From NCBI RefSeq assembly GCF_000165425.1, contig NW_001799211.1:434001-498000 (forward strand): DNA of 64,000 nt. The letters are read 5' to 3'. Made by a program: the position numbers and the translations under genes. The number at the start of each line of letters is the position of its first letter. The stretch's first letter is position 1. The notes beneath the pieces are model-generated. The model worked only from the letters and a program-made list of their open reading frames with translations. It ran no database searches and was not told the origin of the DNA. This DNA is from Paramecium tetraurelia (lineage: Eukaryota; Ciliophora; Oligohymenophorea; Peniculida; Parameciidae). Below, piece by piece: positions 12,567 through 23,913 of this stretch.

Positions 12567-12882
12567 ATAAGAGAGAGACTCAGCAAAAATAAGAAAATTG
12601 TAATATTTTAATAAATAAAAGGAGATAATATTCAGAAGAGAAAAAAAAAGAGAATGAAGAGTGAATATTATATTCGCTCAAATTTATCAAGAATAGTTTT
12701 GAGAAACAACAGTATGAGAAATGATGGATAGTGATTGAAAAAAGATAGATTTATATATAAAAATTTTAAAGAGGGAAATTTAGAAATATAAATCTATTCT
12801 TCGCATAAATAAAATTTGATTATATAGATGGAATTGTAATAATGCTATGATTAATAATTTTATTAATATATTAATATTAAAA

Positions 12883-13856
12883 ATGTTCAATTCAGATATG
12901 AAGGAAATCGATGACCTGCAAGTGTTAGACTATGATGTATTTGGAAAATGTAATGATATGATGGTATTTATAAATTCAATATTCAAAGAGCTTTATCAAG
13001 TCCACACACCCAATTCTTAAAGATGATCCGCAGATTAATAGAAAAACTAATGCAGTTGCAAAATTAATTAATTAACTTATAAATTTTTTAAAAGATTCAG
13101 ATAGTTCTAATTTATACAATTTTCCAGAGTATCATGATATAGTGTACTTGCTGAAGAATAACTTATCTAATAATTTAAGAATTCAAGCCATAAAATTGCA
13201 ATAGCTTGAAACAAGCAATTATGAATATAAGAATTAAATATCAAATTAAGCTTAAAAAATTTAAAAATTGTGTTAAGATCTATTAACTTAAGATAAAGAA
13301 AATTAAAAGTTACAAAAAGAGGTAGTATTTTAGTTAATTTAAGATTAAAGCCTTAAAACATCAAATGTAATAAATGGAGGACTTGGAGTATTAAATAGAA
13401 AAAGCAATGAATAATTAAAATTAAGATTTAAATGAGAATAATAATATATTAAAAAATGAAATCATTTAATTAAAGCATAGTCTAGAACTGAAGGAAAACA
13501 AAATTAAATATCAAGAAGGAGAGATAAAGTTATTGAAAATACAAGTGCAAAGACTCCTTGATGATTAAAGGCAAGATAGAAAACATCACCTATTTTATGA
13601 ATAATAATAAATATTCAAGGAGAATTAAGAATTGTTAAAGAAAATTAATTAACTATCATTACAAAATAAATATCATGTTGTTTAAAATGCTGAAAAAAGA
13701 AAAGAGCCTCAAAATGAAGAATATAACAAAAAATAGATATAATACGCAGAAAAATTGTAAAATAGAATTTTCAATTTTCTTAATTAATTATCCTTACATG
13801 GCTTTCTGCTTAGTGCATGGATCGGAGCATACGTAATTATTCAATATTTTAAATGA
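12883..13856 (+). CDS. Long coiled-coil protein with C-terminal hydrophobic segment
   Basis: Introns at about 12964-12988 (25 nt) and about 13324-13345 (22 nt) give 309 codons, exactly in frame, TGA 13854-13856. The first 90 residues are a mixed globular region (SFIKSTHPILKDD...). The rest is almost continuous coiled coil rich in Gln, Lys and Glu. It ends with a hydrophobic tail (LHGFLLSAWIGAYVIIQYF), a possible tail anchor, suggesting a golgin-like or membrane-tethered tether. No named family can be assigned. Confidence 0.65.
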
Positions 13857-13958
13857 TCATTTATTTTTATCAAATAAAACAAATCTTAATTGAATTTATT
13901 GTGTTTGTCTTTTCTTTTGCGTAGAAAGTGACAATTAATAGTATTCAATACAAAATAG

Positions 13959-14562
13959 GTTGATTTTCAAACCAAGTATAATGATGTTTTTTAGTTGATA
14001 TTAGCATATTAATTTATTTAATTATATTATAAATTTCAAGATGGTAACTTGTCATATATATTTGAATAGCAACCTATAAATGACATTAATGTTGATGAAG
14101 TATTAAGGGGATTATCAGCTGTGGAAGGGGCCAATGGTTATGTGATATTTAATTAAGACTGTAATAAGACTTTATTGATTAATTTTTAGGTATTCCATTA
14201 AAAAGATCAGAAAAAAATATTACATACGAAAAAGCTGTTCACATGTCTGCTTTAGTGGCTGATTTATGGAATGTCACTAAGAAATGCATCCAAAGAGAAT
14301 TAAGAAGTGCTGATGTATTTAATTAATCAAATAAGTTAGAATGATCTTGAAATAATTAGAATAAGGACTAAGGCCCAATCTGAATACATTATTTCTTAAT
14401 GTAATTTTAATACTTATTAAATAATAAGAGGGTGATTATACAATGATCGGGATATAATTATGTGGAAAAGCAATTGAAGAAGCTAAACAAGCAGCAGCTG
14501 CCGAGGCTCAAGCAGTTGCTGAAGCAGAGAAGGCAAAAAAAGGAGATAAGGAATAAAGTTGA
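13959..14562 (+). CDS. Roadblock/LC7 dynein light chain
   Basis: The core reads VDEVLRGLSAVEGANGYVIFNQD, then IPLKRSEKNITYEKAVHMSALVA and NDLEIIRIRTKAQSEYI, then DYTMIGIQLCG, the order of the Roadblock/LC7 fold. Three introns (29, 25 and 28 nt) separate the blocks and the frame closes at TGA 14560-14562. An Ala/Glu/Lys-rich tail (KQAAAAEAQAVAEAEKAKKG) is an extension beyond usual family length. The light chain binds the dynein intermediate-chain N-terminus. The true start is not clear: coding continues upstream to about 13959 with no ATG found, so a further upstream exon is likely. Confidence 0.75.
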
Positions 14563-15381
14563 TTTCAGCTATTAATTATAATATAAGTATTTTTTATAAG
14601 AAATGTTATTCAACAAATCAGTTTTCTCAAGATTTACAATTGTTTCAGTTAAATAAATGCTATTAACTTTAATATATATGATTATTATCTCAGTTAATCA
14701 AAATAATCTAGTTTTCAAACAGAAATTTTAATTAAAAAGGTAAGGTTTTTGAGTTTCAGAAAATTCATTCCAAAGACCACTTTATTTATTTATATATATA
14801 ATTTATTAGTTACTATTATTTGATTTTGAGTTTAAGTTCATAAATTTGTTTTAGTGTTTGAAGTATTAGGAGTTCTTGATATGATAATTTTTTTTAATAA
14901 TGTTTAATCATTCAGTTTGATATATCATCTAAAACTTATTGAAATAGAATATTCCTTAATAAATAATAATAATGATAATAGATTATTTTAATACTCTTGT
15001 ACTATCTATAAATTATAAGGATTTACATAAATCTTTTCACTAATTTTAACCAAGGTTTTTTGATCATATTTTTAATGAAAATCATTAAATAGATGCTGGA
15101 TTAAACAAATTTACTAGAAAGATAGTAATCCAAGTATGGATTTATCTATCATTTATATTATTTAATATCTAAATCAATTTTCAGAAGTCTAATTTATTTT
15201 ATTCTATTATGAATATTTATTATACTTACATAATGAATGATTTTTAGAAATAATCGATCAGGGGATATCCTAACTCAACTAGTTGTTGATTTTAATGCTC
15301 ATTTTGACTAGATATCTTATGATTTAAATATCTCTAAATTTAGATTATATAATTAAATAATTCTGAAATATTCTCGAAAAT
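14563..15381. other. Intergenic, no gene recognised
   Basis: About 820 bp of very AT-rich sequence with frequent TGA in all frames. It separates the Roadblock and RABL2 genes, which run in the same direction. One of the longest gaps of the window. Confidence 0.5.
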
Positions 15382-16040
15382 ATGAAAAGAAAGGTTAGGG
15401 AATATGATGAAAATGAATTCTCTAAAGCTGATTTGAAGATCATTCTACTAGGCGATTCAGCAGTTGGAAAATCAAAATTGGTTGAGAGATTTCTTTTGGA
15501 TGACTATGAGGAAAGACAACAATCTACATATGCATTGACAATGTATCGACATAATGCAAAGTTCGAAGGGAAAACTTATAAGATAGGTATTGAGTATAGT
15601 TTATGAAAATAGATTTGTGGGATACAGCTGGATAAGAATGTTTCTAAACTCTGCATGCTTCATATTATTATGGCGCCCATGCTTGTATTCTAGTAAAATT
15701 ATGTAATAATTAGTGTTTTGATGTCACAAGGAAAATTACTTATACAAACTTAAAGAAATGGTACGAGGAGATGAGATAGAATTGCCCTACAATTCCTTGC
15801 TTATTGGTTGCCAATAAAATAGATTGTATATAATTTATCAAGCTTTTAGTGGATCCTAGCGTCACTGAGACCAAATTTAAGTTTGCGGAAAGTAACAATC
15901 TGCCCATATATTACACATCCTCGGCAGATGGAACTAATGTAGTTAAAGTATTCTAGGAGGCTTTGAAAGCAGCAATTGAACATAAACAAAAGCCTGGTGG
16001 TTAGTTCATGGATGATTTGATGGATTATTTGTAGGGTTGA
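15382..16040 (+). CDS. RABL2: RABL2-type small GTPase
   Basis: Three introns (26, 21 and 24 nt) yield 195 residues, exactly in frame. The P-loop GDSAVGKSKLVERFLLDDY, STYALTMYRHNAKFEGKTY, WDTAGQE, ASYYYGAHACIL, VANKID and SADGTNVVK match RABL2 closely along the length, including its family-specific STYAL and HASYY motifs. No C-terminal prenylation cysteine, as in RABL2. In animals RABL2 binds CEP19 and controls entry of intraflagellar-transport trains at the ciliary base; a ciliary role is expected here. Confidence 0.92.
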
Positions 16041-16064
16041 AGGACATTTATGATATATAATGAT

Positions 16065-16606
16065 TCATTCATTATCAAACTCATCATCTGTTTCACAATC
16101 ATCACAATCACTGTATGGAATTTCCATTTTCTTATCATTATTTATTTAATGGTGGACCTCAACTGTTTAAACATGCTATTAGACAAACTCGAATTGTTCA
16201 TCCACGTTATAGTATTGAACATCTCCAACCACAATCATTTCATCAATATTGAATTACTCTGATTCCTGTTCCTAGACTTCATTCTCTTCTTGGATCTGAT
16301 TATTTATCTCCTCATCTGAAAATATTTATGATTGAAATTGTTGTTGTTATTTACATTTTAATAGTTTTCGCAAAAATCCCATTTTTTGATCCCAAATATT
16401 GTTCAAATCAACCATTTATTCAGCTTTTCTTAAAGATACTATTTTTCTTACTTTAATAACTAATGATAATCTTCTAAAGTCTTTTTGGGCACTCCAACTT
16501 TTTCAGCAGCCTATTTCAGACTATACTTAATCTTGTTTCCATTTTGATCTATTTCCCCATTCTTGAATAGATTACGCCATTCATCAACACTAAGTTTTGC
16601 ATCCAT
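16065..16606 (-). CDS. Acidic protein with HTH-like N-terminus
   Basis: Start ATG 16606; one 23-nt intron gives 172 residues with TGA 16065-16067, tail-to-tail with RABL2 (24 bp between stops). The N-terminal stretch (DAKLSVDEWRNLFKNGEID, then YSLKQAAEKVGVPKKTLEDY) resembles a helix-turn-helix of the Psq/homeodomain-like type. The remainder is acidic and Gln-rich, ending CDDCETDDEFDNE. A DNA-binding function is only an inference. Confidence 0.6.
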
Positions 16607-17106
16607 TATCGAGCGTTCCTTTACTCTTTTGAAAACGTGTCTTGGCTAATCCATAACTTGTAAATGATTATATATATAATATAATAAAAAAATTTATGCT
16701 TGGCTCTTCAATAAACCCCTTAAATTTGCGATAATGCACAATGATTATATTAAAATTATAGAAGAAAATTCTATTTTTTTCTAGACTGAATACCATAATT
16801 GAAAATTGACATTCGATTTTTTCTAGAGAAATTCGACCATTTTAGATGGAATTATTCTGTTCTATTCATATCTTTATCATCAACAGCAAATCTCTCAGAA
16901 GTTATATCAGAAATCTATAATTAAAATTGCTCACCTTTATGATATTATATTCTATAATCTTTAATTCTCAAGTATAATATATATTAGATTAGATCATGAT
17001 TCAATTCATCAGCACTTAAATAAACATAGAATCAAAAATTTATTATTAGATAGAGGAGTGGCTTGTTTTAAATAAAGAATGTAATAGATTTAGATTAAAT
17101 TTTATA
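16607..17106. other. Intergenic, promoter side of two divergent genes
   Basis: AT-rich spacer between the divergent HTH-like gene and the cysteine-rich membrane protein gene. No coding signal or recognisable RNA gene seen. Confidence 0.5.
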
Positions 17107-20100
17107 ATGATTATATTAGTTTATCTTTTAGTTAATGTTTGCATAAGCAAGAGAGTGTCATATTCATGCTAAGCTGAACATTTTTGGACAGGATAGACGT
17201 GCTTACCTTGCGAGAAAGGATGCAAGTGTAGTTCTTATATGGGTTGTGATGGAGGATTACAATGTTAAAGTGGATGGGCATATTAAGATGAAGGAGACAA
17301 GAAATGTGTGCAATGCCCAACAGGATGTAGTTCATGTATTCTAAATGGGATAAATGGATTTATTTGTAATAAGTGCTAATCAGGATATTAACTAATAGGT
17401 AGAATGTGGCAGTATATTTGTAGCAAACATCTGTGTGCCATTGAGTTTTAATCCAAGATTAGGGAATGTGAAGTTCTTTGGATTCGGATTATGGGGAATT
17501 CCTTATTGGACGATAGCTTTGGATAATTTGCCATAAGGCATTGAAGAGGCTTATTCCACATTGGATTGTATTGAAAGAGATTCTTCAACAACATTTTGTT
17601 CGAAATGTCCAGATGGTTCGTGGTTGAATGAACTGATGTAATGTGAGAAGTGTGGGCCAGGTTGTTCCTTATGTAAGTCTAGAGGAACTTGTGTAGAATG
17701 TCAAAGTGGATACTATTGGGGTGAAGAGACAGGTTAATATACTTAATATACTGCATATTTCAATGGAGCAGGAAGATGCTTGTAGTGCAGTATTAAAAAT
17801 GCTAAGAGTTGTGATGCCAACTCTGTTCTGAGTTGTGTAGATGGATCTTATTTATAAAATTCAAATTGTGTAGATTGTCTAATGTAATGTTAAACTTGCA
17901 CGAATGGTAATTCATGTGTCACCTGCAAGTAAGGTTATTACTAATAGAATAATGAATGCTAATATTGTATTGGAAATAGTGACATGAATATAAATTGTTT
18001 GGAATGTTCTGATCTAAATACATGTACTAAATGTGCTGATTCTTATATGTTAATAAATTCTCAGTGTTATTTAATTCCAGTGGATCCAGGATGTGAAACT
18101 TTCAGAGCCAAAGGAACCAATCAAGTTGTATGTGATGTCTGTTTAAATGGATACTACTTATACTAAGGTACTTGTTATTCATGTTTGAATGAAAATGAGT
18201 TATATGACCTGTGTACAAATTTGGACGAATCTGGATAATCTCCATCCGTCTATCCTACTCAATGTTTGACTAATATCGCAGACCCTATAAGTTCATCCAA
18301 TTACTTTTTAATCTAATAGACTGATTAGGAAATTAAGACTAATTTATGTGTGCAAAATAATAATGGATGCACTAAAATGATTGATTCGAATGGATAATGC
18401 TCTTAATGTGCTGACCAATACACTTTGAATAATGGAGTATGTTATCCATGTTCAACCATTTTAAACTGTTTAGAGTGCTCATACAATAATGAAGTAGTTT
18501 GTAATAAATGCATTTAATCTACTTACTTAAATAACAATGAATGTGTTTAATGTATAGAAGGGTGTAACAAGTGTTCCTCATAAAATTCTTGTGATACTTG
18601 TTCTACAGGATACTATTATAATACCTAATAATAGTGTGTAAAATGCTCAGTTTAAAATTGTTCATCTTGTCCCAATGATACCTGCCAAAGTTGTGTGCCT
18701 TAATTCTTCTTGTATGCATAAACATGTTAGTTGTGTCCTCCAGGTTGTTCTAATTGCCAAGGTACTTTAGGCAGGGAATGTACAACTTGTCTAGATGGAT
18801 TTTATTTGAAAGTATATACAATTCAACTTAGATTTTTAGGATAATGGTTGTTATCCTGGAACACAATATTGTGCTCAACATAATAGTGATGGAACTTGTA
18901 AACATTGTATCTATGGAGCATATGTGGCTGACAATTAAGAATGTTTGCCTTGCATCTCACTTGGAGCTGGAGTATTTTAGTCATTTTTATATTATTTAGT
19001 ATGTTTGCGGATAAAATGCTAATGTCTATTGCTTTTTAGGAATATTACAATTTGCTGTTCTATTTATGCTATTGTTTCAGTGAATATTATATTAATATTC
19101 AATTTATTTATTAAATTTAGTGTATTCATAATTACAATCACTCACCAAGAACAGTCTATTTTACAACAGTATAATAAAGATAGTCATTAGAATAATCAAA
19201 TTATCCAAAAGGAACATTAACATGCTTACTTAATAAATTGGATAAATAGAAAAATTTGTATTTAATTCAAAGAATTTCACTCTACTCAAATTGATTGTTT
19301 ATTTTATTTGATTTTGAGTTTAAATTAAAATGGAAGTGTTACAATAAGAAGACAATCAATTCAGATACAAACTCATGAATGTATTCTTTCAATATATAAA
19401 AAATGCCTTGTTCATTCTTTTAATTGGATATGAAGGAATAAAATTACTAAACATTGATCATGATTGTTAATTATCAGAGATTACTTATATTAGTACATTG
19501 TACCATGGAGGAATCATTTTATTACTCTTTAACATTGTTTCCGCCTGTTATATACTATATTAAAAGCACTTTGTTAGAATTGAATACTTTATTACTTATG
19601 GATTAAATATTTTGGTTTTTGTGTGTATGTTACTATTTTCCTTGCAATAAATGATATAGGGAAGGTGCAGTATTGGATAATTATCAGTGAAATACTACAT
19701 AATACTATCTATAATCACTCAGTTAGACGTGTTATTAATTATGATGTTCAAACATGAATTCTCAAACAGACAAACCAATATATGTTCAAATACTGCTGTT
19801 GTGATCCTCTTATTAACGACTAGGATTGATAATGATTGTGCAGTCAATGCAATATCATTGGAAATTCAACTAATCTCTGCTAATATTTTGACATTACTCT
19901 TTTTCACTGTTCTCAACGTAGCAATTAATCTATTTCCAAAATTAAGAGAATAATTAACAAATGCATTTAAGTTTGTTTGTGTCTTGGTTCTGTGTTTTCT
20001 GATCTTAAATTATCTATTAATAGTGTACTTTGTTCAATCAGTAATCTATTGATCCTCTATATTAGGGTGATATCAAAGAGAATTAGGAGTGCATGCCTCT

Positions 20101-20419
20101 TGATTTCATTACTAGAACATATTGCTTTTTGGCACCTGTCAACTTAATTGGAATGATACCAATTTTAGCATCTTTCAAATTTGAAACAATTGATGAAGAA
20201 GAGGATGTTCCTTAATAAGTTGAGATTGTTTCTCCATCTAGAGGATTGCCAATCCAAAATTCACCCTCTCCTTTTTAACAATCAAAGTTATCAATGAATA
20301 ATAACACTACACCTTATAAGATTATAGTCAACAATAATAACCAACTTTCACCTGATGAGTTATTTTTTGTAGGGAAATAATAATAATAATAATAACAATA
20401 ACAATAACAATAACAATGA
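17107..20419 (+). CDS. Large cysteine-rich (furin-like repeat) multi-pass membrane protein
   Basis: Signal peptide MIILVYLLVNVCI, then about 600 residues of furin-like/GF-receptor-type cysteine repeats (CxxCxxGC..C and CxxGYY patterns, for example CEKCGPGCSLC, CVTCKQGYY). Hydrophobic spans follow, several between about 19390 and 20160, then a cytoplasmic tail. Introns seen include 25 nt near 17399, 28 nt near 18811, 28 nt near 18971 and 25 nt near 20040; one or two more are needed between 19000 and 19380, where I did not fix the splice sites. Such surface cysteine-rich proteins are a large family in Paramecium and Tetrahymena, function mostly unknown. The protein ends in a run of 13 glutamines. 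Confidence 0.75.
20376..20416 (+). repeat. TAA/CAA microsatellite encoding a terminal poly-Gln run
   Basis: About 13 consecutive TAA or CAA codons immediately before TGA 20417-20419. Under the ciliate code this is uninterrupted polyglutamine at the C-terminus of the cysteine-rich membrane protein; under the standard code it would be a run of stops. Confidence 0.8.
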
Positions 20420-20468
20420 TTAATTCATACTGCAATATTTATGAAATAAGCTATATATAAAATTATTT

Positions 20469-21631
20469 TCATGACAATTTTAATTCCATCTCTCTTTTAA
20501 ATTCCATAAAAGATATGGTTCCATTTCTGGATCTATCAAATCTCATAAATAGTAATGCTGCTTCTGAAGGCACAACTTTGACTGCGCTATATAAATTGAG
20601 GGCATTCATAAACTCATTCAATCCTATGTTTCTCGATTAGTTAACATCAATCATTTAGTATATCTGTTAGATGTCAATACTCTCTCTTTACAATAAAGAT
20701 CTTGCATTTTCAAATCTCAGCTCGTTTGTTTAATAGAGCTTAATCAGTTCATTCAAATTAGACTTCGTTTAAGGTCCTAGCAACTAAAAATTCAAATCAA
20801 ATGTGTATTACTGTATTCTATCTCTTTTGTTATTTGGAAGTCTATCCAAGGGGCAAAAATAAGTGTTCAAATTCCTAGAGTGACATTCTATCGATGCTGT
20901 TGAATTCTGAAAATCTGGTGTAGACTAGGAAGAGTTGATTGTAATCGACTTTTAAGCCTATTTCTTAGAAACCTTAAAAGAGTTCATCAAAAGTAATGTT
21001 TTAAGTTTGATTCTTGTCGATTATCTAAGGATGAGAGGACACAATTTACTTGGAACAATTAAGGAAGATTGAAATCCTGGGCAATCACCAACTTTCTTTT
21101 CAGTTCCTCTATTTATCTTTCAGTATTTAGTTGTTCTAATAGGACAGTAAAGAAGATAGTAACAGGGTTCTTATCTAGAGAGAATTTAATTGTCTAGATA
21201 CTTTATTTTTTGATGTTTGTTATTTTGTTATGGCTTCTTTGATTGAGGGGAGTGCGCTTGTATGTTTTGTCAGCTGGGAAATCCAAATATTCTATGTCAG
21301 TGATCATGCCATCTCCTTCGTAATAATTGGAAAAGGGTCTTGAGGATTCAGCGAAACTCTTTCTTGGCAGAGAAGTTTGATAGGGAGGGTATGGTTAATC
21401 GTGATAGGGAGGGTAAGGTTAATCGTGATAGGGAGGGTATGGTTATTCGTAGAATGATGGTTGCGGCTATTGATAATAAGGTGGGTATGGTTGCTCATAA
21501 TAGGGAGGGGGGGACTATTAGTAATAGGGGGGTGGCTGAGGTTAATAGTAATAATCATCGTGAGGATAAGGTTGAAAACTTGGTTCGTTTTGCTTGAAAG
21601 CCGAGCGTGTATAGGGATTTTTTGAATACAT
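20469..21631 (-). CDS. EF-hand protein with Pro/Tyr-rich N-terminal repeats
   Basis: Start 21631 (MYSKNPYTRSAFKQNE); introns of 25 and 28 nt give 369 residues exactly in frame, TGA 20469-20471. The first ~90 residues are rich in Pro, Tyr and Gln with tandem YPPY(H/Y)DQP-type repeats. A helical middle follows, then several EF-hands: IIDKNQTQNITFDELFQGF, MIDVNQSRNIGLNEFMNAL and FDRSRNGTISFMEFKREM. Loop acids are partly replaced (N, S, R), so only some sites may bind calcium. The layout recalls PYP-rich penta-EF-hand and annexin proteins, which gather on membranes with calcium; the assignment to that group is inference. Confidence 0.75.
21360..21560 (-). repeat. Degenerate in-frame repeat encoding YPPY(H/Y)DQP units
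   Basis: Within the EF-hand gene, a roughly 24-bp unit (plus-strand form contains gatagggagggtatggttaa) recurs three times near 21379-21450, with more diverged units up to about 21560. The period is a multiple of three, so length changes keep the frame. Confidence 0.7.
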
Positions 21632-21733
21632 AATAACTGATAAATATAATAATATAAAACATGAATAATGCTGATTGCAAATTTAAATCTTTTTTTTAGA
21701 TAAAAATTAAATGAAGGTATTAGAATAACCTAT

Positions 21734-22309
21734 ATGAAGATCTACGTTGATGCATTCAGTGGAGAAGAAATCGTTTCTGACAGTTTCAATATGGAAGAGA
21801 AATTTGAAGGAGTTATTGGCGAAGTGCAATCCCAAGATATTGTTAAAGGTGCTCTCAATGTAGATGTGGGTAATGTTGTGGGCTCTACAATTTATAGGTG
21901 CTGGAGGTCATTTCGGTGGCAAGAACGAAGACGAAGAAGACGGAGGTGTAGATGATCAAGCCTAAAAGGTTAACAACATCATCGATGCCTTTAAATATGC
22001 TGAAACCTAATTCACCAAAGCCGATTACGTTACTTACTTTAAAGCTTATGCCAAGAAGGTCAAGGCTTACTTAGAGGCAAACAAACCAAACAGAGTTGCT
22101 TCATTCTAAAAGGGAGCTGGCGAATTCATTAAATGGGTTTCAGCTAATTTCAATGAACTCCAATTGTAATTTCTGCTAATCTATAGTTTAGCTACTGTCC
22201 TGAATCATATGACATGGAAAATCACATCGTTCTTGGATATTACAAAGAAGGACAAGCTGCCCCAGCCTTCGTTTACATTTTAGACGGATTAAAAGAAGTC
22301 AAGATGTGA
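21734..22309 (+). CDS. TPT1: Translationally controlled tumour protein (TCTP)
   Basis: Introns of 28 nt (about 21871-21898) and 26 nt (about 22167-22192) give 173 residues, the normal TCTP length. Conserved blocks: MKIYVDAFSGEEIVSDSF, a flexible acidic loop (GGKNEDEEDGG), VNNIIDAFKYAETQFTK, the basic helix AYAKKVKAYLEAN, CPESYDMENHIVLGYY and the C-terminal APAFVYILDGLKEVKM. TCTP is an abundant Mss4-fold protein bound to tubulin, Bcl-family proteins and translation factors in other eukaryotes. Confidence 0.95.
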
Positions 22310-22354
22310 AATAAAATAAATAAAAATTGCATCTGTTAATTCGACATTGATTTC

Positions 22355-23892
22355 TCATTAATTGGGATTATCTTCATTTTATAATAATGGAACCTTTTCC
22401 TCTACTTCATCGCGTTTGCTAGTACTAGGGGTAGAACTTTACACTTCTTTTTTCTCTTCTTCCTCTAAAGGTTTTTCTCTTTATTTAAGAATTTCATCCT
22501 CTCTCACTACATAAAGCCAAGGCAGAGGCAACAAAATAAACACCCCAGTAATCGCTATAAATAACCATAATCTGGAGTAGTCTGTCTAGTCAATCTTCAT
22601 CCAAATCAAAAACAGGGCTCCCAACCAACTTCCCAACATGGAACCTTTTCTCATAACTAGTAAATTATACCAAAATTAATCGTGCTCATTAACATAGCAT
22701 ACATAGTGGCTTCGATATGTTTTGGACACATTCTACAAGCCAACACTAAGACTGGCATGATGTTCAATTCCCCAACAAATTGCAACATCACTTGATCTCC
22801 GATACAAAAGATCTTATCGTTGATTCCCCATTCAACATTCTTTCTAGTCACCAAGATTATTATTGATTAATAACACAAATAATAGAGGAATGTTGTAACT
22901 AAGAATATCTTACGAAATTGTATGTCTCTCAGATAATTGTTATAAATTAACACTCCAGAAATTGAAGCTACAGCATACTGAAAATGTATAATCTATTCAT
23001 TACCATAAATTTCAGTTATCCCAAAAATTTTGGATTGAATCCAAGAACTTCAGTATAAAAGAAAAACATAATTGTGGAACTAGAGGGAGCCATCATAAAT
23101 GCAAAGATTAGCATTACTGGCTTATAAATTAGAGGATTCTTGAAAAATTACCAAAAGTCCTTCAGACATTAGGTAGTGTTGTTTTTTCTATCGTTTTGAT
23201 CCAAAGAGTTTACATCTATCTTTTGTTCTTAATAAAAAAATGAAACAAAAACGAGAATCATTGGAAAAATTGAGGTTATCATAAATACTATTTATTTATT
23301 TTTGAAGTGTACTTTATTAATAAGTGAAGTAATGTAACAGAGCTCCAGACGAGTATGCACTCAACAATGAACCCACAGCTCTTACTCCAAAGAATATTGA
23401 CACATTCCTCGATGCTCCATGTTGAAAATTGTTTTATCGTTATTCTCTCGATGCTTAAGCTGCGACTTCCACCAATATTGCCTCACCTACCACATTAACA
23501 AAACATATTGAGAGTTGAATCAAAAATAACAGCAGCAACACACTAACCAAACTACCATCTTTGTTTTTGGACATCATTATCCAACCCAATGCATCCAATA
23601 TCCCAAATAATATTATATAAGATTTTCTCCTGTAGCCCAGAAAGGGTTTCGAGTCTGTAATGATCCCCCAAAATGGTTTAATCATCCATGGAAGTGTTGT
23701 GTAACTTAAGTATAATCCCATCATGGCTGGAGACAAACCATATTCATCCTTTAGCATGTAATTTACAGCCAAATCTGATAAATGCTGAATTCCCTAATTG
23801 AATGCTGTCACACCTATAATGAAGTATGAAGGATTAAAAGAAGAGTATAATTGATTAAATTGATCAAACAACTTTGTACAAATTATACTCAT
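22355..23892 (-). CDS. BT1/folate-biopterin transporter family (MFS-like)
   Basis: Start 23892 (MSIICTKLFDQFNQLY). Membrane protein with the FBT signature: YGLSPAMMGLYLSYTTLPWM IKPFWGIITDS, then GYRRKSYI and a span ending LGWIMMS, followed by VNVVGEAILVEVAA. Spans continue to about 22480, then an acidic tail ends at TGA 22355-22357. At least two more short introns exist in the second half; I did not place them all. BT1 proteins carry folate or biopterin in trypanosomatids and plants; substrate here unknown. The gene starts 21 bp after the stop of the upstream CNBD gene. Confidence 0.8.
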
Positions 23893-23913
23893 ATTAATAA
23901 AGATAAATGAGTA

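Noticed and set aside
16050-16262. Plus-strand 70-residue hydrophobic frame
   Set aside because: Antisense of the acidic HTH-like gene on the minus strand.
21340-21597. Plus-strand RDREG repeat frame of 85 residues
   Set aside because: Mirror of the YPPY repeat in the minus-strand EF-hand gene, which continues into real EF-hands.
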